Source of the DNA: Thiohalocapsa sp. PB-PSB1
Lineage (GTDB): Bacteria; Pseudomonadota; Gammaproteobacteria; Chromatiales; Chromatiaceae
Reading direction: 5' to 3'
Length of the DNA: 64,000 nucleotides
NCBI GenBank assembly: GCA_016745215.1
Contig: CP050890.1
Location: forward strand, 1,922,001 to 1,986,000
A program made the position numbers and the translations under genes. Below the pieces are notes generated by a model, which ran no database searches, was not told where the DNA came from, and saw nothing but the letters and a program-made list of their open reading frames with translations. Shown piece by piece: positions 8,455 to 17,100 of the stretch; position 1 is the first letter of the stretch, and each line of letters starts with the position of its first letter.

Positions 8455-8931
8455 ATGCCTGAACAAGCTTACCGACATATCTTGCTGGCAGTTGATTTTA
8501 CACCGGAAGCTGAAATCGTTATCGAACGGGCGATTTCAATGCGAGACGCTCTAGGGGCGCGCCTGACACTGGTGAATGTGGTGGATTATGTGCCACCCGG
8601 CACAGAGTATGTTGGTGGTGCTTTCATCGCCGAACCCGTGATGCCGGGGGAGCTTGAGCTGGAACAGGAATGGGTTGATGCTGCCATCGAGGAACTTGAC
8701 GCTCTCGGCGAGCGGCTCGGCGTCCCGCCAGGCGATCGCATTGTGGAATTCGGTTCTAGGGGTCGCAGTATCGAACATGTAGCCAAGGATCTGGGCGTCG
8801 ACCTGATCGTAGTCGGTGCACGCGATCATAACTGGCTCAGCAACCTATTTGGTTCCACGTCCCGGTCGTTGCTGCGCCATGAGGTCTGCGATCTATTGGC
8901 CGTGCGCGTTGAGTCAAAGCCAAAACGCTGA
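8455..8931 (+). CDS. Universal stress protein (UspA family)
   Basis: The 158-residue product is a cytoplasmic Usp-fold nucleotide-binding protein of the general stress response. The start at 8455 (MPEQAYRHILLAVDFTPEAE) is preferred over an in-frame ATG at 8440, because GGAGG (8445-8449) sits five bases before it and would lie inside the longer version. The family ends are visible: 'HILLAVDFTPEAE' at the N-terminus, 'DLIVVGARDHNWLSNLFGST' and 'SRSLLRHEVCDLLAVRV' at the C-terminus. The ATP-binding pattern G-2x-G-9x-G-(S/T) corresponds to 'GARDHNWLSNLFGSTSRS', with one glycine replaced, so ATP binding is uncertain. Monocistronic. Confidence 0.93.
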   Translation: MPEQAYRHILLAVDFTPEAEIVIERAISMRDALGARLTLVNVVDYVPPGTEYVGGAFIAEPVMPGELELEQEWVDAAIEELDALGERLGVPPGDRIVEFGSRGRSIEHVAKDLGVDLIVVGARDHNWLSNLFGSTSRSLLRHEVCDLLAVRVESKPKR

Positions 8932-8986
8932 GACATTCACCGAAAACGCCACTTTTCTCCAAGTTCCATGTGAGTCATCGACCATC

Positions 8987-9757
8987 ATGTATTGCCCAAA
9001 TTGCGACGCCGAACAGGCGGACGGGAACACCACCTGCAAACGCTGCGGCATTGTATTCGAAAAGTATTGGGAATACCACCTGAGGCCTGACGAGTCGGCG
9101 GACAAGGCACCTGCTGCGCCGGGAACCCAGCACAGGCATTCCTCTAACGCTCGGATGCGTACCGAAACGCATACCGCAATGCGCGAATTATTCCTACCAG
9201 CAGTGACAGGCGCTAATCCACTGCATACCTGGGCCAAGGCCGCACTGCTGGCGGCGCTTATACTTTGGGGGCTAAGTCTGATCGGGTCTTCGGTCGCAAG
9301 CAACGCCGCGGGTGAGTCGTTCCTGCATCTGATTAACCTGCCATTCCATGAGGCCGGGCACGTTATTTTTCGGCCGTTTGGGGAGTTCGTTACATCCTTG
9401 GGCGGAACCCTTGGACAATTGCTGATGCCGCTGATCGCAATGTTGGTGTTATTGCTGCAAACCCGCGATCCATTCGGCGCCTCGGTGGCGCTATGGTGGT
9501 TGGGCGAGAACTTTCTCGATATTGCGCCCTACATCAATGATGCCCGTGCCGGCGTATTGCCGCTGGTTGGTGGTAACTTCGGGCATTCGTCACCCTATGG
9601 CTTCCACGATTGGGAATACCTGCTGACCGAAACCGGACTATTGCATCTGGATCATAGCCTGGCGCTGGCAAGCCATTTGCTCGGTTCGCTGATCATGCTG
9701 CTCGCGATGGCTTGGGGAGCGCTGCTGGTCTATCGTGACTTCACCGCAGCGCGCTGA
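8987..9757 (+). CDS. Zinc-ribbon membrane protein with an HExxH motif (M50-like)
   Basis: The ATG at 8987 opens a 256-residue protein that starts with a rubredoxin-like zinc ribbon, CPNC at residues 3-6 and CKRC at 17-20. A polar linker leads to a hydrophobic C-terminal half with about four membrane segments. The first helices carry 'NLPFHEAGHVIF', an HEAGH sequence at about residue 121 that fits the HExxH metal site of site-2 (M50) proteases. 'SLGGTLGQLLMPLIAML' follows, and a later 'NDARAGVLPLVGG' with nearby acidic residues could supply the third ligand. I infer a membrane-embedded metalloprotease or a degenerate relative; the substrate is unknown. It starts 55 bases after the Usp gene, so co-transcription is possible. 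Confidence 0.75.
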   Translation: MYCPNCDAEQADGNTTCKRCGIVFEKYWEYHLRPDESADKAPAAPGTQHRHSSNARMRTETHTAMRELFLPAVTGANPLHTWAKAALLAALILWGLSLIGSSVASNAAGESFLHLINLPFHEAGHVIFRPFGEFVTSLGGTLGQLLMPLIAMLVLLLQTRDPFGASVALWWLGENFLDIAPYINDARAGVLPLVGGNFGHSSPYGFHDWEYLLTETGLLHLDHSLALASHLLGSLIMLLAMAWGALLVYRDFTAAR

Positions 9758-10088
9758 ACCAGGATTGCTGTCGGAGACGGGTGCAACCCGCCCAGCGCTA
9801 CTTGATTGGGACCGGGATCAGGATCGAAACGACATGACATCAGAGGGCGAGAAACCTGATGTTTACTGGGTTCATCTTTACTGGTTGCATCTTCACTGGG
9901 TGCAACTCTACCGGGTGCTGCCTGCAAAAAATGTAAGATTCACCGCAGAGACGCAGAGGGGCTAAGTAGCGATTCATGAATAACCTATACCACGCTATCC
10001 AGACATCGGCGGAGTGCAATCGGGGTCGGGGTCGCTATCGGAATCGGAATCGGAATCGAGGGCCTTGATCGTAAGTCCGTCCATCGCT

Positions 10089-10148
10089 GTGGGAGCGCCG
10101 TCCTCGGCGCGACGGGCGCCCAGTCGCGGCGAGGACGCCGCTCCCACC
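10089..10148. repeat. REP palindrome
   Basis: GTGGGAGCGCCGTCCTCGGC, then a short spacer, then GGCGAGGACGCCGCTCCCAC form an imperfect long hairpin of the 'GGGAGCGGCGTCCTCGCCGCGAC' REP type common in gammaproteobacteria. Confidence 0.7.
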
Positions 10149-10238
10149 GGGCTAGTGGAGCGGTACAGAAATCCCGAGACGGTTCGTTGTCGTTGTCGTA
10201 ATCGTAGTCGTTATCAAGCATTCGGCTAAGACGGTTAT

Positions 10239-10271
<33 letters not shown>

Positions 10272-10358
10272 CGGAGACTGTCTTGGAACATCTGCACCGA
10301 GGCACTAGGGCTCTGGACGGGTTTATGATCAAGGCCGAATCGAGAGAGAAAACGCCCT

Positions 10359-10743
10359 ATGCCATTCGGTCATGAGAAGCTCGACGTAGACCGTGCGGCC
10401 ATCGAGTCTGTCGGCTGGGCCTAGCGCGACTGCGAGCATGTGAAAGGACAGCGTAACGCGAAGGATCAACGCCTGTGCGCATCGTAGGTGCGCATCGCAG
10501 GCCATCGCGCTGAACATGGCCGAGGGTAACGGCACAGCGACGAGCGGGGATCGCCGCCGGTCGTTTGAAATCGCACGAGGCTCGGCGCTGGAGTGCGCTG
10601 CGATTCAGGACGTGCTCGCTGGTGTGCGATGCGTTGTGCGCAGACGACAACGGCAAGCAAAAGGCACTGCTCGATCGTCGTGTGGCCATGCTCACGAAGC
10701 GCGGACAGCCTGGCTACGCGGTCAGCGAGGAGCTTGGCGGATA
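10359..10743 (+). pseudogene. Four-helix-bundle (23S rRNA intervening-sequence type) protein, disrupted, copy 1
   Basis: The frame opens at 10359 as MPFGHEKLDVDRAAIESVGW and is stopped by TAG where the family has 'GWAYR'. Beyond it, 'CEHVKGQRNAKDQ', then 'NMAEGNGTATSGDRRRSFEI', 'ARGSALECAAIQDVL' and, in a shifted frame, 'VCDALCADDNGKQKALLDR' and 'VAMLTKRGQPGYAVSEEL' follow. This is the sequence order I know for the four-helix bundle / IVS-encoded family (PF05635, about 120 residues). Lesions are the TAG, a 13-bp tandem duplication (GTGCGCATCGTAG/GTGCGCATCGCAG) and a 4-base insertion in GTGCT-CGCT-GG. The copy at 53803-54196 carries the same three lesions. Confidence 0.8.
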
Positions 10744-11356
10744 GCAGGTTGGTCAGTTCGATACCGACGCCGATACCGACGCCGATAGCGGTACCGAATG
10801 AGTCAGCTGGCGACACCCAAGCCAAAAACCTGTTTAGCTTGTTTCTGCACCATCACTAAGGCGAATGCGTCCCTCTTCTCTGCGTCTCTGCGGTAAATCA
10901 AACTTCATTCTGGGTGAATCGCTGAACATGCTATGCAGGCAGCCCCCGAGCAATATGAACATCGCTGTTGGCAAGGCAGCATCAGGAAAAACGCGAAAAT
11001 GAGCGGGATAACAGGTCAAACTAGCGTCCTTTTTCGCGTGTTTCATCGTTCTCGTGTTGCGTCGTTCTGGGAAGATGTGCTGTTTGATCGTGAAACTTTC
11101 TCCAGGGCGCGCTGGGCGGTTTACATCCGTCGGGACGGCTGTCCGATAGCATCTCAAAACCATTGAGTTTTCATTGTTCATTCCCTGGAAGCTGGACTGC
11201 AAAGGAGACTCAACTCCGGTATAGTTCATATAACCAACCGGTTAACTTGGTCAGTGGCTGGTATACCCAATTCACGGACCTGATCTTTTTTACAATACCG
11301 TTCTGATTAACGACTGCCGGGGGATCTCGGCTTTCCAATTTTATGAGGCATTGGAC

Positions 11357-13405
11357 GTGTTTATGTTCCGCTCCATCCCTGCTGTCGGCTCCTTTGCCAT
11401 AGTCCTCCTACCCACTTCCGCCCGCGGCCGGCGTTCAGTCCAATGGCTCCTATTATCGTTATGTCTATTGTTCGCGCTTTCGGTGCAAGCAAACGCGCTG
11501 CAACAGCGAGCTGAGGCGATGCGTGATGGGGCCGCTCCAGCCGATGCAGAGGTGTCATTGTTCTCCCCACGGCTGCTTGCAGAATTTTATGCCGAACGCG
11601 GCTACCGCAATGCGTGGGATGATCAGCGTGCTGGCTCGCTGTTGAAATTGGCCCGCGCGAGCCGCGAAGATGGCTTTGATCCAGAAGATTTTCACGCTGA
11701 CGCGGTAGCGCATGTGATAGAAACCGGACAGTTGCAAGCCGCTTCTGAAGCTCAACGAGCCATTGCAGATCTGCTGCTCAGTGATGCGCTGCTGCGATAT
11801 GTACACCATTTTCGCTTTGGCAAATACAATCCTCGCCATATCAACCCTGGTTCAATCTTCGTCGAAAAGGCGGATGCCGAGGCGCTGAAGGTTGACATGG
11901 AACTGGCGTTGGCGACGCCGGACCTTGTCGAAGAGCTGACCGCGGTGCTGCCTAATCCGCCGTTTTATCGCCATCTTAAACTCGGCTATCAGCGTTATTT
12001 GGAAATTGCCGACCGCGGCACCTGGCAGGATATCCCTGGCGGTACGAACCTCAGCCTAGGCATGCAGGACCAGCGTGTACCATTGATCCGCGAACATCTC
12101 GCGGTAATCGACGGCTATCAGTCCGCCACGCCGGTCGATCCTGAACAGTATGACGCCGACCTGGTTGCAGCCATCAAGGGCTTTCAGCAGCGCTCTGGAT
12201 TAAGTCAGGACGGGGTCGTGGGTCCCAACACATTACGCGCACTGAACCAGCCGATTGATGACCGGTTATTGACGATTCGTGCCAATCTGGAACGCATGCG
12301 CTGGCTCTATAATGAACTGCCGCCGGACTACCTGTTTGTCGATGTCGCGGCCTTTCGGCTGCATTTGTTCCGCGATCACCAGGAGGTCTGGACCACGCGG
12401 GTAATCACCGGCACATTCGATGATCAGACGCCGATGTTCCGCGACGAAATGGAACATATCGTCTTTAATCCCACCTGGTCCGTGCCGGCCTCGATCCAGA
12501 AAAAGATGCGCGGCGTTTCAAGCCGCTATAAGGTCATCGACCGCCGCACCGGGCGGCGCGTATCAGGAGTCAACGCCAGCAACTACAAGCGCTACCGCAT
12601 CGTACAGCCAGCGGGGCCATCTAACGCGCTGGGGCGCGTCAAGTTCATGTTTCCGAATGGGCATGCGATTTACCTGCACGATACGCCATCCAGGCATCTG
12701 TTTGCCCGCGCCGTGCGTACTTACAGCCACGGATGCGTTCGTGTCAAAGATCCGCTGACCTTGGCACAGCAAGTGCTCAATCAGCCTAGCTGGGATCAGT
12801 CCACCATTAACCGCGTCGTCAAACGAGGCAAGACCCGCTATGTACGTCTTGACGAGCACTTGCCGGTATTGCTGTACTACCTGACTGCCTTTGCCGACGA
12901 ACAGGGGCGGGTCGGCTTTCGACGCGATGTCTACAAGCGGGACAAGCGTTTGTTCGCCGCATTGGAGCGGCCCGCGGATACTGATCGTATCGCCTTCGTG
13001 GAGCCTGAGTCCGAGCCTGAATCCGCTGCGGTTACTCAACCCGTGACGCCGTCCCAACCTGTTGCCATCGTCGGGGAAGAAGGACTGAGCGAAAACTCGT
13101 TGGGCGATGACGATGCTGCAACAATCAGTCAAGCACTGCCACCAGCCCAGCAGCTGGGGACCCGCCAAGGAACCCCGTCGATAAGCATCCTGAGCCTGGA
13201 TGAAGAAGGCCGATTTGCCGATCCCCCGGTTGCCGTGGAGGGTTCGGCGATCGACCTGCAAGCGACATTGCCGCCGGTGTTGAATTTCAACGCATCGGGT
13301 TCTCGCGATCTCGTTCCTGGAATGTCGATGTTATTGCCGGCAATGGCCGCGGATGCAGCAGATCCGGTGTCGTCTTTATTGGTTCCCTGGCCACCCGAGA
13401 GTTAG
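11357..13405 (+). CDS. L,D-transpeptidase of the YcbB/LdtD type, paralogue 1
   Basis: Periplasmic enzymes of this type make 3-3 cross-links in peptidoglycan. The GTG at 11357 is chosen because GAGG lies eight bases upstream; TTG 11351 and ATG 11363 are alternatives. The order is an uncleaved or cleaved signal segment (QWLLLSLCLLFALSVQA, about residues 28-45), an LdtD-type scaffold domain, a peptidoglycan-binding_1 motif at about 270-298 (FQQRSGLSQDGVVGPNTLRA) and a YkuD catalytic domain with YLHDTPSRHLF and the SHGCVRV active-site cysteine at about residue 460. A low-complexity acidic/proline tail of about 150 residues follows. A second, SPOR-bearing paralogue is at 42793-44736. Confidence 0.92.
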   Translation: MFMFRSIPAVGSFAIVLLPTSARGRRSVQWLLLSLCLLFALSVQANALQQRAEAMRDGAAPADAEVSLFSPRLLAEFYAERGYRNAWDDQRAGSLLKLARASREDGFDPEDFHADAVAHVIETGQLQAASEAQRAIADLLLSDALLRYVHHFRFGKYNPRHINPGSIFVEKADAEALKVDMELALATPDLVEELTAVLPNPPFYRHLKLGYQRYLEIADRGTWQDIPGGTNLSLGMQDQRVPLIREHLAVIDGYQSATPVDPEQYDADLVAAIKGFQQRSGLSQDGVVGPNTLRALNQPIDDRLLTIRANLERMRWLYNELPPDYLFVDVAAFRLHLFRDHQEVWTTRVITGTFDDQTPMFRDEMEHIVFNPTWSVPASIQKKMRGVSSRYKVIDRRTGRRVSGVNASNYKRYRIVQPAGPSNALGRVKFMFPNGHAIYLHDTPSRHLFARAVRTYSHGCVRVKDPLTLAQQVLNQPSWDQSTINRVVKRGKTRYVRLDEHLPVLLYYLTAFADEQGRVGFRRDVYKRDKRLFAALERPADTDRIAFVEPESEPESAAVTQPVTPSQPVAIVGEEGLSENSLGDDDAATISQALPPAQQLGTRQGTPSISILSLDEEGRFADPPVAVEGSAIDLQATLPPVLNFNASGSRDLVPGMSMLLPAMAADAADPVSSLLVPWPPES

Positions 13406-13440
13406 CGATTACTGTATAGTCGCCAGATGCGCACAAGCTA

Positions 13441-13694
13441 GGCTGTCGAAATCTGCAGTCTCACTAAAACAAGCGCTTCCCGGTTTATGGATGCTTAGTC
13501 GATATCGGGGTCGGTATCGGTGTCAAGGTCGGAATGAGGGATTGGTATCGAGCTGGCTGCTTTGATCGATGAGCGGATTCGATTCCGATTCCGATAGCGA
13601 CCCCGACCCCGATTCGGCTTCCCCAGTGCGTTCGATGATGCAATCCAAGACCCGGAATCGGTTTGGCATCAAAACTCAGGACATTTCGACAGCC
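13441..13694. mobile_element. MITE-like element with 12-bp inverted ends (GGCTGTCGAAAT), copy A
   Basis: GGCTGTCGAAAT (13441-13452) and ATTTCGACAGCC (13683-13694) are perfect inverted ends of a 254-bp element. Inside are two facing arms of TCGGGGTCGGTATCGG-like and CCGATTCCGATAGCGACCCC-like simple sequence. Copy B at 22259-22542 is nearly identical but has a longer simple-repeat arm. A partial inverted copy begins at 53660. Confidence 0.65.
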
Positions 13695-13759
13695 TGCGCA
13701 CAAGTCCTGCTGCATGCCGCCTCTGGTCGCATCGCTTTACCTGTCGCGCGCTGGGCATT

Positions 13760-13918
13760 AGGCCATTTCTGTGGAGAAACAGATCACCTAGCTTGTTTTC
13801 TCGTCCGGTATCGACGTTGCGGCAACCCGCCCATAGAGCGACCATGGGTAGGTTGCCGCTTCGCGCAGGCGAATGAGAATCCGGCACCAGTTGGTCTGTT
13901 TCTCTCCGGCAATCGCCT
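13760..13918. repeat. Palindromic repeat family C, copy 2, abutting the stop codon of the secreted protein gene
   Basis: AGGCCATT (13760) and AATCGCCT (13911-13918) are the ends. The inner arms GTGGAGAAACAGATCACC and GGTCTGTTTCTCTCCGGC are nearly complementary. The right end touches the stop codon (13918-13920) of the minus-strand gene, mirroring copy 1 at lolA. Confidence 0.65.
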
Positions 13919-14649
13919 TAATCCATGCGATAGATCTCGATGACCGCATAGCGCGGATCATCATCGCCCTGGTCGTAGACGAATACCAGCGGATCGACAC
14001 TGGCGGCAATCGCTTCGTACTGATCGGCACAGGCTGACCCAAGGCGCACCGATCCATCTGGTGCCCATTGCCAGTTGCGCGCTGCCGACATACGCACGTC
14101 AAGGTACCAGTCGTTCTTATGTCCCTTCTGCGGTCCTTCCCAATTCTCGTCTTTTTCTCGGGTGTTGCCCTGCCAGACATCCACTGCCTGTCCGACGCGG
14201 TAGCCGTGGGACCAGATTTCTTTAAATTCCTTGGGGGCCTTGTCGTCGCCGCATAGTTTGGTGAATTTGGTCTTGGCTTTGTTTTGTGCTGTGATGTCGA
14301 CCATGATCCAATCAGTCTTGGCGTCTTTCAGCCGGCCCTTGTTCTCGGCAAGTTTGACCATGACCGGCTGACCGGCCAAATCCAGCAGCTTTTGCCAACT
14401 ATCGGCTCCTGCCGAGAACTTGATGGGTGTATCACCTGCAAGGCAGGTCGATTCAATCGACTTTTCGGCGCTGCTGATCCAGCCCTCGTTATCGCCCTTG
14501 AACGAGGTTTTGGCCAGAGTGCAGTTGAGCAAACGGACCGGTGTTGCAGAGCTGGCAACAGCGCCTCCAGTGCCATCGAAGGTTCCGGCTAACGGAGCCA
14601 TGGCCGCGATCAGGAACAAAGCAGAGGTGAGCGTCATGGGCCAATTCAT
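13918..14649 (-). CDS. Hypothetical secreted protein
   Basis: I do not recognise this 243-residue protein. It begins with a signal peptide (MNWPMTLTSALFLIAAMAPL, cleavage probably before residue 25-33). The mature part has four cysteines in separated positions (LLNCTLA, ESTCLAG, KLCGDD, GSACADQ) that could form two disulfides, and is rich in Lys and Trp ('DSWQKLLDLAGQPVMVKLAE', 'GHKNDWYLDVRMSAARNWQW'). The codon use is ordinary for the window. It stands alone on the minus strand, with a palindromic repeat at its 3' end. A periplasmic or extracellular role is all that can be inferred. Confidence 0.75.
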   Translation of the reverse strand: MNWPMTLTSALFLIAAMAPLAGTFDGTGGAVASSATPVRLLNCTLAKTSFKGDNEGWISSAEKSIESTCLAGDTPIKFSAGADSWQKLLDLAGQPVMVKLAENKGRLKDAKTDWIMVDITAQNKAKTKFTKLCGDDKAPKEFKEIWSHGYRVGQAVDVWQGNTREKDENWEGPQKGHKNDWYLDVRMSAARNWQWAPDGSVRLGSACADQYEAIAASVDPLVFVYDQGDDDPRYAVIEIYRMD

Positions 14650-14868
14650 CGGTGATTCCTCATAGTGGACATGCTTGATCGTTCAGGTCTCGATCCCGGG
14701 GTGCGTGGTTCAATACACGGGCGCAAGCTAATCGCTTCGGCGGTGTCCTTGCAAGTGTCGAATGGTCCAGTGGCGCGGCAAGCAGATGATGAACCTGATT
14801 GCCGTGCCGCCGGTCGCTGCGAGCTTTTCAGGTTTGGCAGATAGCTCCATATCTGCCCTATGCCGGCT

Positions 14869-16875
14869 TCAGATGGCTAATCCGCGTTCGCGCAGATCCT
14901 TGATCTGGTCACGGATGGCGGCAGCGCGCTCGAATTCGAGGTCGCGAGCAGCCTTGTGCATTTCTTTCTCCAGTGCCTTGACCTTCTTGCTCATCTGTGC
15001 TGGTGTCAAGCGCCCATACTCGGCCATTTCTTCGGCCACTTTGGCATAGTCACGCGCCTTCATCGGTGCACCAGGCGTGTGCGCCTCGAGGATGTCGGCG
15101 ACCGCTTTCTGGATGGTTCGCGGCGTGATGCCATGGGTCTGGTTGTACTCCATCTGCCTGGTACGACGGCGTTCAGTCTCGTCAATGGCACGGCGCATGG
15201 AGCCGGTGATGCGCTCGGCATAAAGAATCGCCTTGCCGTCAGCATTGCGCGCAGCGCGGCCAATGGTCTGGATCAGAGAGCCCTCGGAGCGCAAAAAACC
15301 CTCCTTGTCAGCGTCGAGAATGGCCACCAGAGATACCTCGGGCATATCCAGTCCTTCGCGCAGCAGGTTAATACCAACCAATACGTCGAATTCGCCCAGG
15401 CGTAGATCACGGATGATCTCAACGCGCTCCACCGTATCGATGTCGGAGTGCAGATAGCGTACACGCACACCATGTTCACCGAGATAATCAGTGAGATCCT
15501 CGGCCATGCGCTTGGTGAGCGTCGTTGCCAGCACGCGCCCACCAACGGCCACACGCTGGCGAATCTCCGACAATAGATCGTCGACCTGGCTCGCGGCCGG
15601 GCGCACCTCCACCTCCGGGTCCACCAGACCGGTAGGGCGAACCATTTGCTCGACAACAGCACCGGAGCGTCGGCTCTCGTAGTCGCGCGGTGTGGCCGAG
15701 ACGTAAATGACCTGAGGCTGTTTCGCCTCGAACTCATCGAAACGCATCGGCCGGTTATCCAGTGCCGAGGGCAGTCGAAACCCGTATTCAACCAAATTTT
15801 CCTTGCGCGAGCGGTCGCCGCGGTACATACCACCGAGCTGCGGCACCGTCACGTGGCTTTCGTCGATCACCAACAGGGCATTCGCTGGCAGATAGTCAAA
15901 CAGCGTCGGCGGCGGTTCGCCTGGGCCGCGACCAGACAGATAGCGGCTGTAGTTTTCGATCCCAGAGCAGTAGCCCACCTCCAGCATCATTTCCAGATCG
16001 AACAGGGTGCGCTGCTCCAGGCGCTGCGCCTCGACCAGTTTGTTGTTATCGCGCAGCCAGCCCAGGCGCTCGCGCAACTCGTCTTTGATCTGCTCGACGG
16101 CGTTCAGCACCACTTCCCGCGGTGTTGCATAGTGGGTCTTCGGGAACACGGTATAACGGGGCACCTTGCGCCGCACCTCGCCGGTGAGCGGGTCAAACAG
16201 CGACAACGCCTCGATCTCGTCGTCGAACAATTCCACGCGCACCGCCTCATCATCGGATTCCGCCGGGTAGATATCGATCACATCGCCGCGCACGCGATAG
16301 CTGCCGCGCGACAGTTCGACCTCGTTGCGCCGGTATTGCAAGGCTGCAAGCTGGCGCAACATGGCGCGCTGATCGATCAGATCGCCTCGGGAAAGATGCA
16401 AGACCATTTTTAGATACGCCTCGGGATCGCCAAGGCCATAGATGCTGGAAACAGTTGCCACCAGAATGACATCCGGTCGCTCCAACAGCCCCTTGGTGGC
16501 GGACAGACGCATCTGCTCGATGTGCTCGTTGATCGAAGCATCTTTCTCGATGTAGGTATCGGAGGCCGGCACATAGGCCTCCGGCTGATAGTAATCGTAA
16601 TAGGAAACAAAGTACTCGACGGCGTTGTGAGGAAAGAACTCGCGCATCTCGCCATACAACTGTGCGGCCAACGTCTTATTCGGTGCCAGTAGCAGGGTAG
16701 GGCGCTGAAGCCGCTCGATGACATTGGCGATGGTGAAGGTTTTGCCGGAACCGGTCACCCCAAGCAGGGTCAGACCCGCTTCGCCGTCCTGCAGGCCCTC
16801 CACGAGACGCAAAATCGCCTCCGGCTGGTCACCGGCGGGCTGAAAGGAACAAACGAGTTCAAACGACTTGGTCAT
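14869..16875 (-). CDS. uvrB: UvrABC excinuclease subunit B
   Basis: UvrB is the damage-verification helicase-like subunit of nucleotide excision repair. Starting at the ATG at 16875 (MTKSFELVCSFQPAGDQPEA) the protein has 668 residues, the family length; the open frame extends further but that part is unlike UvrB. Visible features are Walker A GVTGSGKTFTIANVI at about 39-53, the beta-hairpin region 'YYDYYQPEAYVPASDTYIEK', 'DESHVTVPQLGGMYRGDRSR', helicase motif VI 'QTIGRAARNADGK' and the C-terminal UVR domain (KKVKALEKEMHKAARDLEFE), which contacts UvrC. It is transcribed divergently from the aminotransferase gene. Confidence 0.98.
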   Translation of the reverse strand: MTKSFELVCSFQPAGDQPEAILRLVEGLQDGEAGLTLLGVTGSGKTFTIANVIERLQRPTLLLAPNKTLAAQLYGEMREFFPHNAVEYFVSYYDYYQPEAYVPASDTYIEKDASINEHIEQMRLSATKGLLERPDVILVATVSSIYGLGDPEAYLKMVLHLSRGDLIDQRAMLRQLAALQYRRNEVELSRGSYRVRGDVIDIYPAESDDEAVRVELFDDEIEALSLFDPLTGEVRRKVPRYTVFPKTHYATPREVVLNAVEQIKDELRERLGWLRDNNKLVEAQRLEQRTLFDLEMMLEVGYCSGIENYSRYLSGRGPGEPPPTLFDYLPANALLVIDESHVTVPQLGGMYRGDRSRKENLVEYGFRLPSALDNRPMRFDEFEAKQPQVIYVSATPRDYESRRSGAVVEQMVRPTGLVDPEVEVRPAASQVDDLLSEIRQRVAVGGRVLATTLTKRMAEDLTDYLGEHGVRVRYLHSDIDTVERVEIIRDLRLGEFDVLVGINLLREGLDMPEVSLVAILDADKEGFLRSEGSLIQTIGRAARNADGKAILYAERITGSMRRAIDETERRRTRQMEYNQTHGITPRTIQKAVADILEAHTPGAPMKARDYAKVAEEMAEYGRLTPAQMSKKVKALEKEMHKAARDLEFERAAAIRDQIKDLRERGLAI

Positions 16876-17100
16876 GAGCAGCGGCTGACAGGAACCATGG
16901 TGAAGTGATCGATGATGCCCAACGGACAGGCTTTGGGTATTATCCGAGATGACAGTGATCCAGGCGAAATCGAATGCCGTTCTCATCTGTCGCGCCTGTT
17001 TCAGGCTAAACTCAATGGCATCAGGTTAGGCTCAACGTGCATTAAGATTGCCGACCAATTATCCAGATCTACACACTAATCGACAGGATTCAATCAGTCC

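Noticed and set aside
13788..14180. Minus-strand frame overlapping the secreted protein gene
   Set aside because: Shadow frame with poor composition; the overlapping frame with a signal peptide is preferred.
14965..16413. Long plus-strand frames opposite uvrB (up to 255 codons)
   Set aside because: High-GC antisense shadows of a certain gene, with no independent support.
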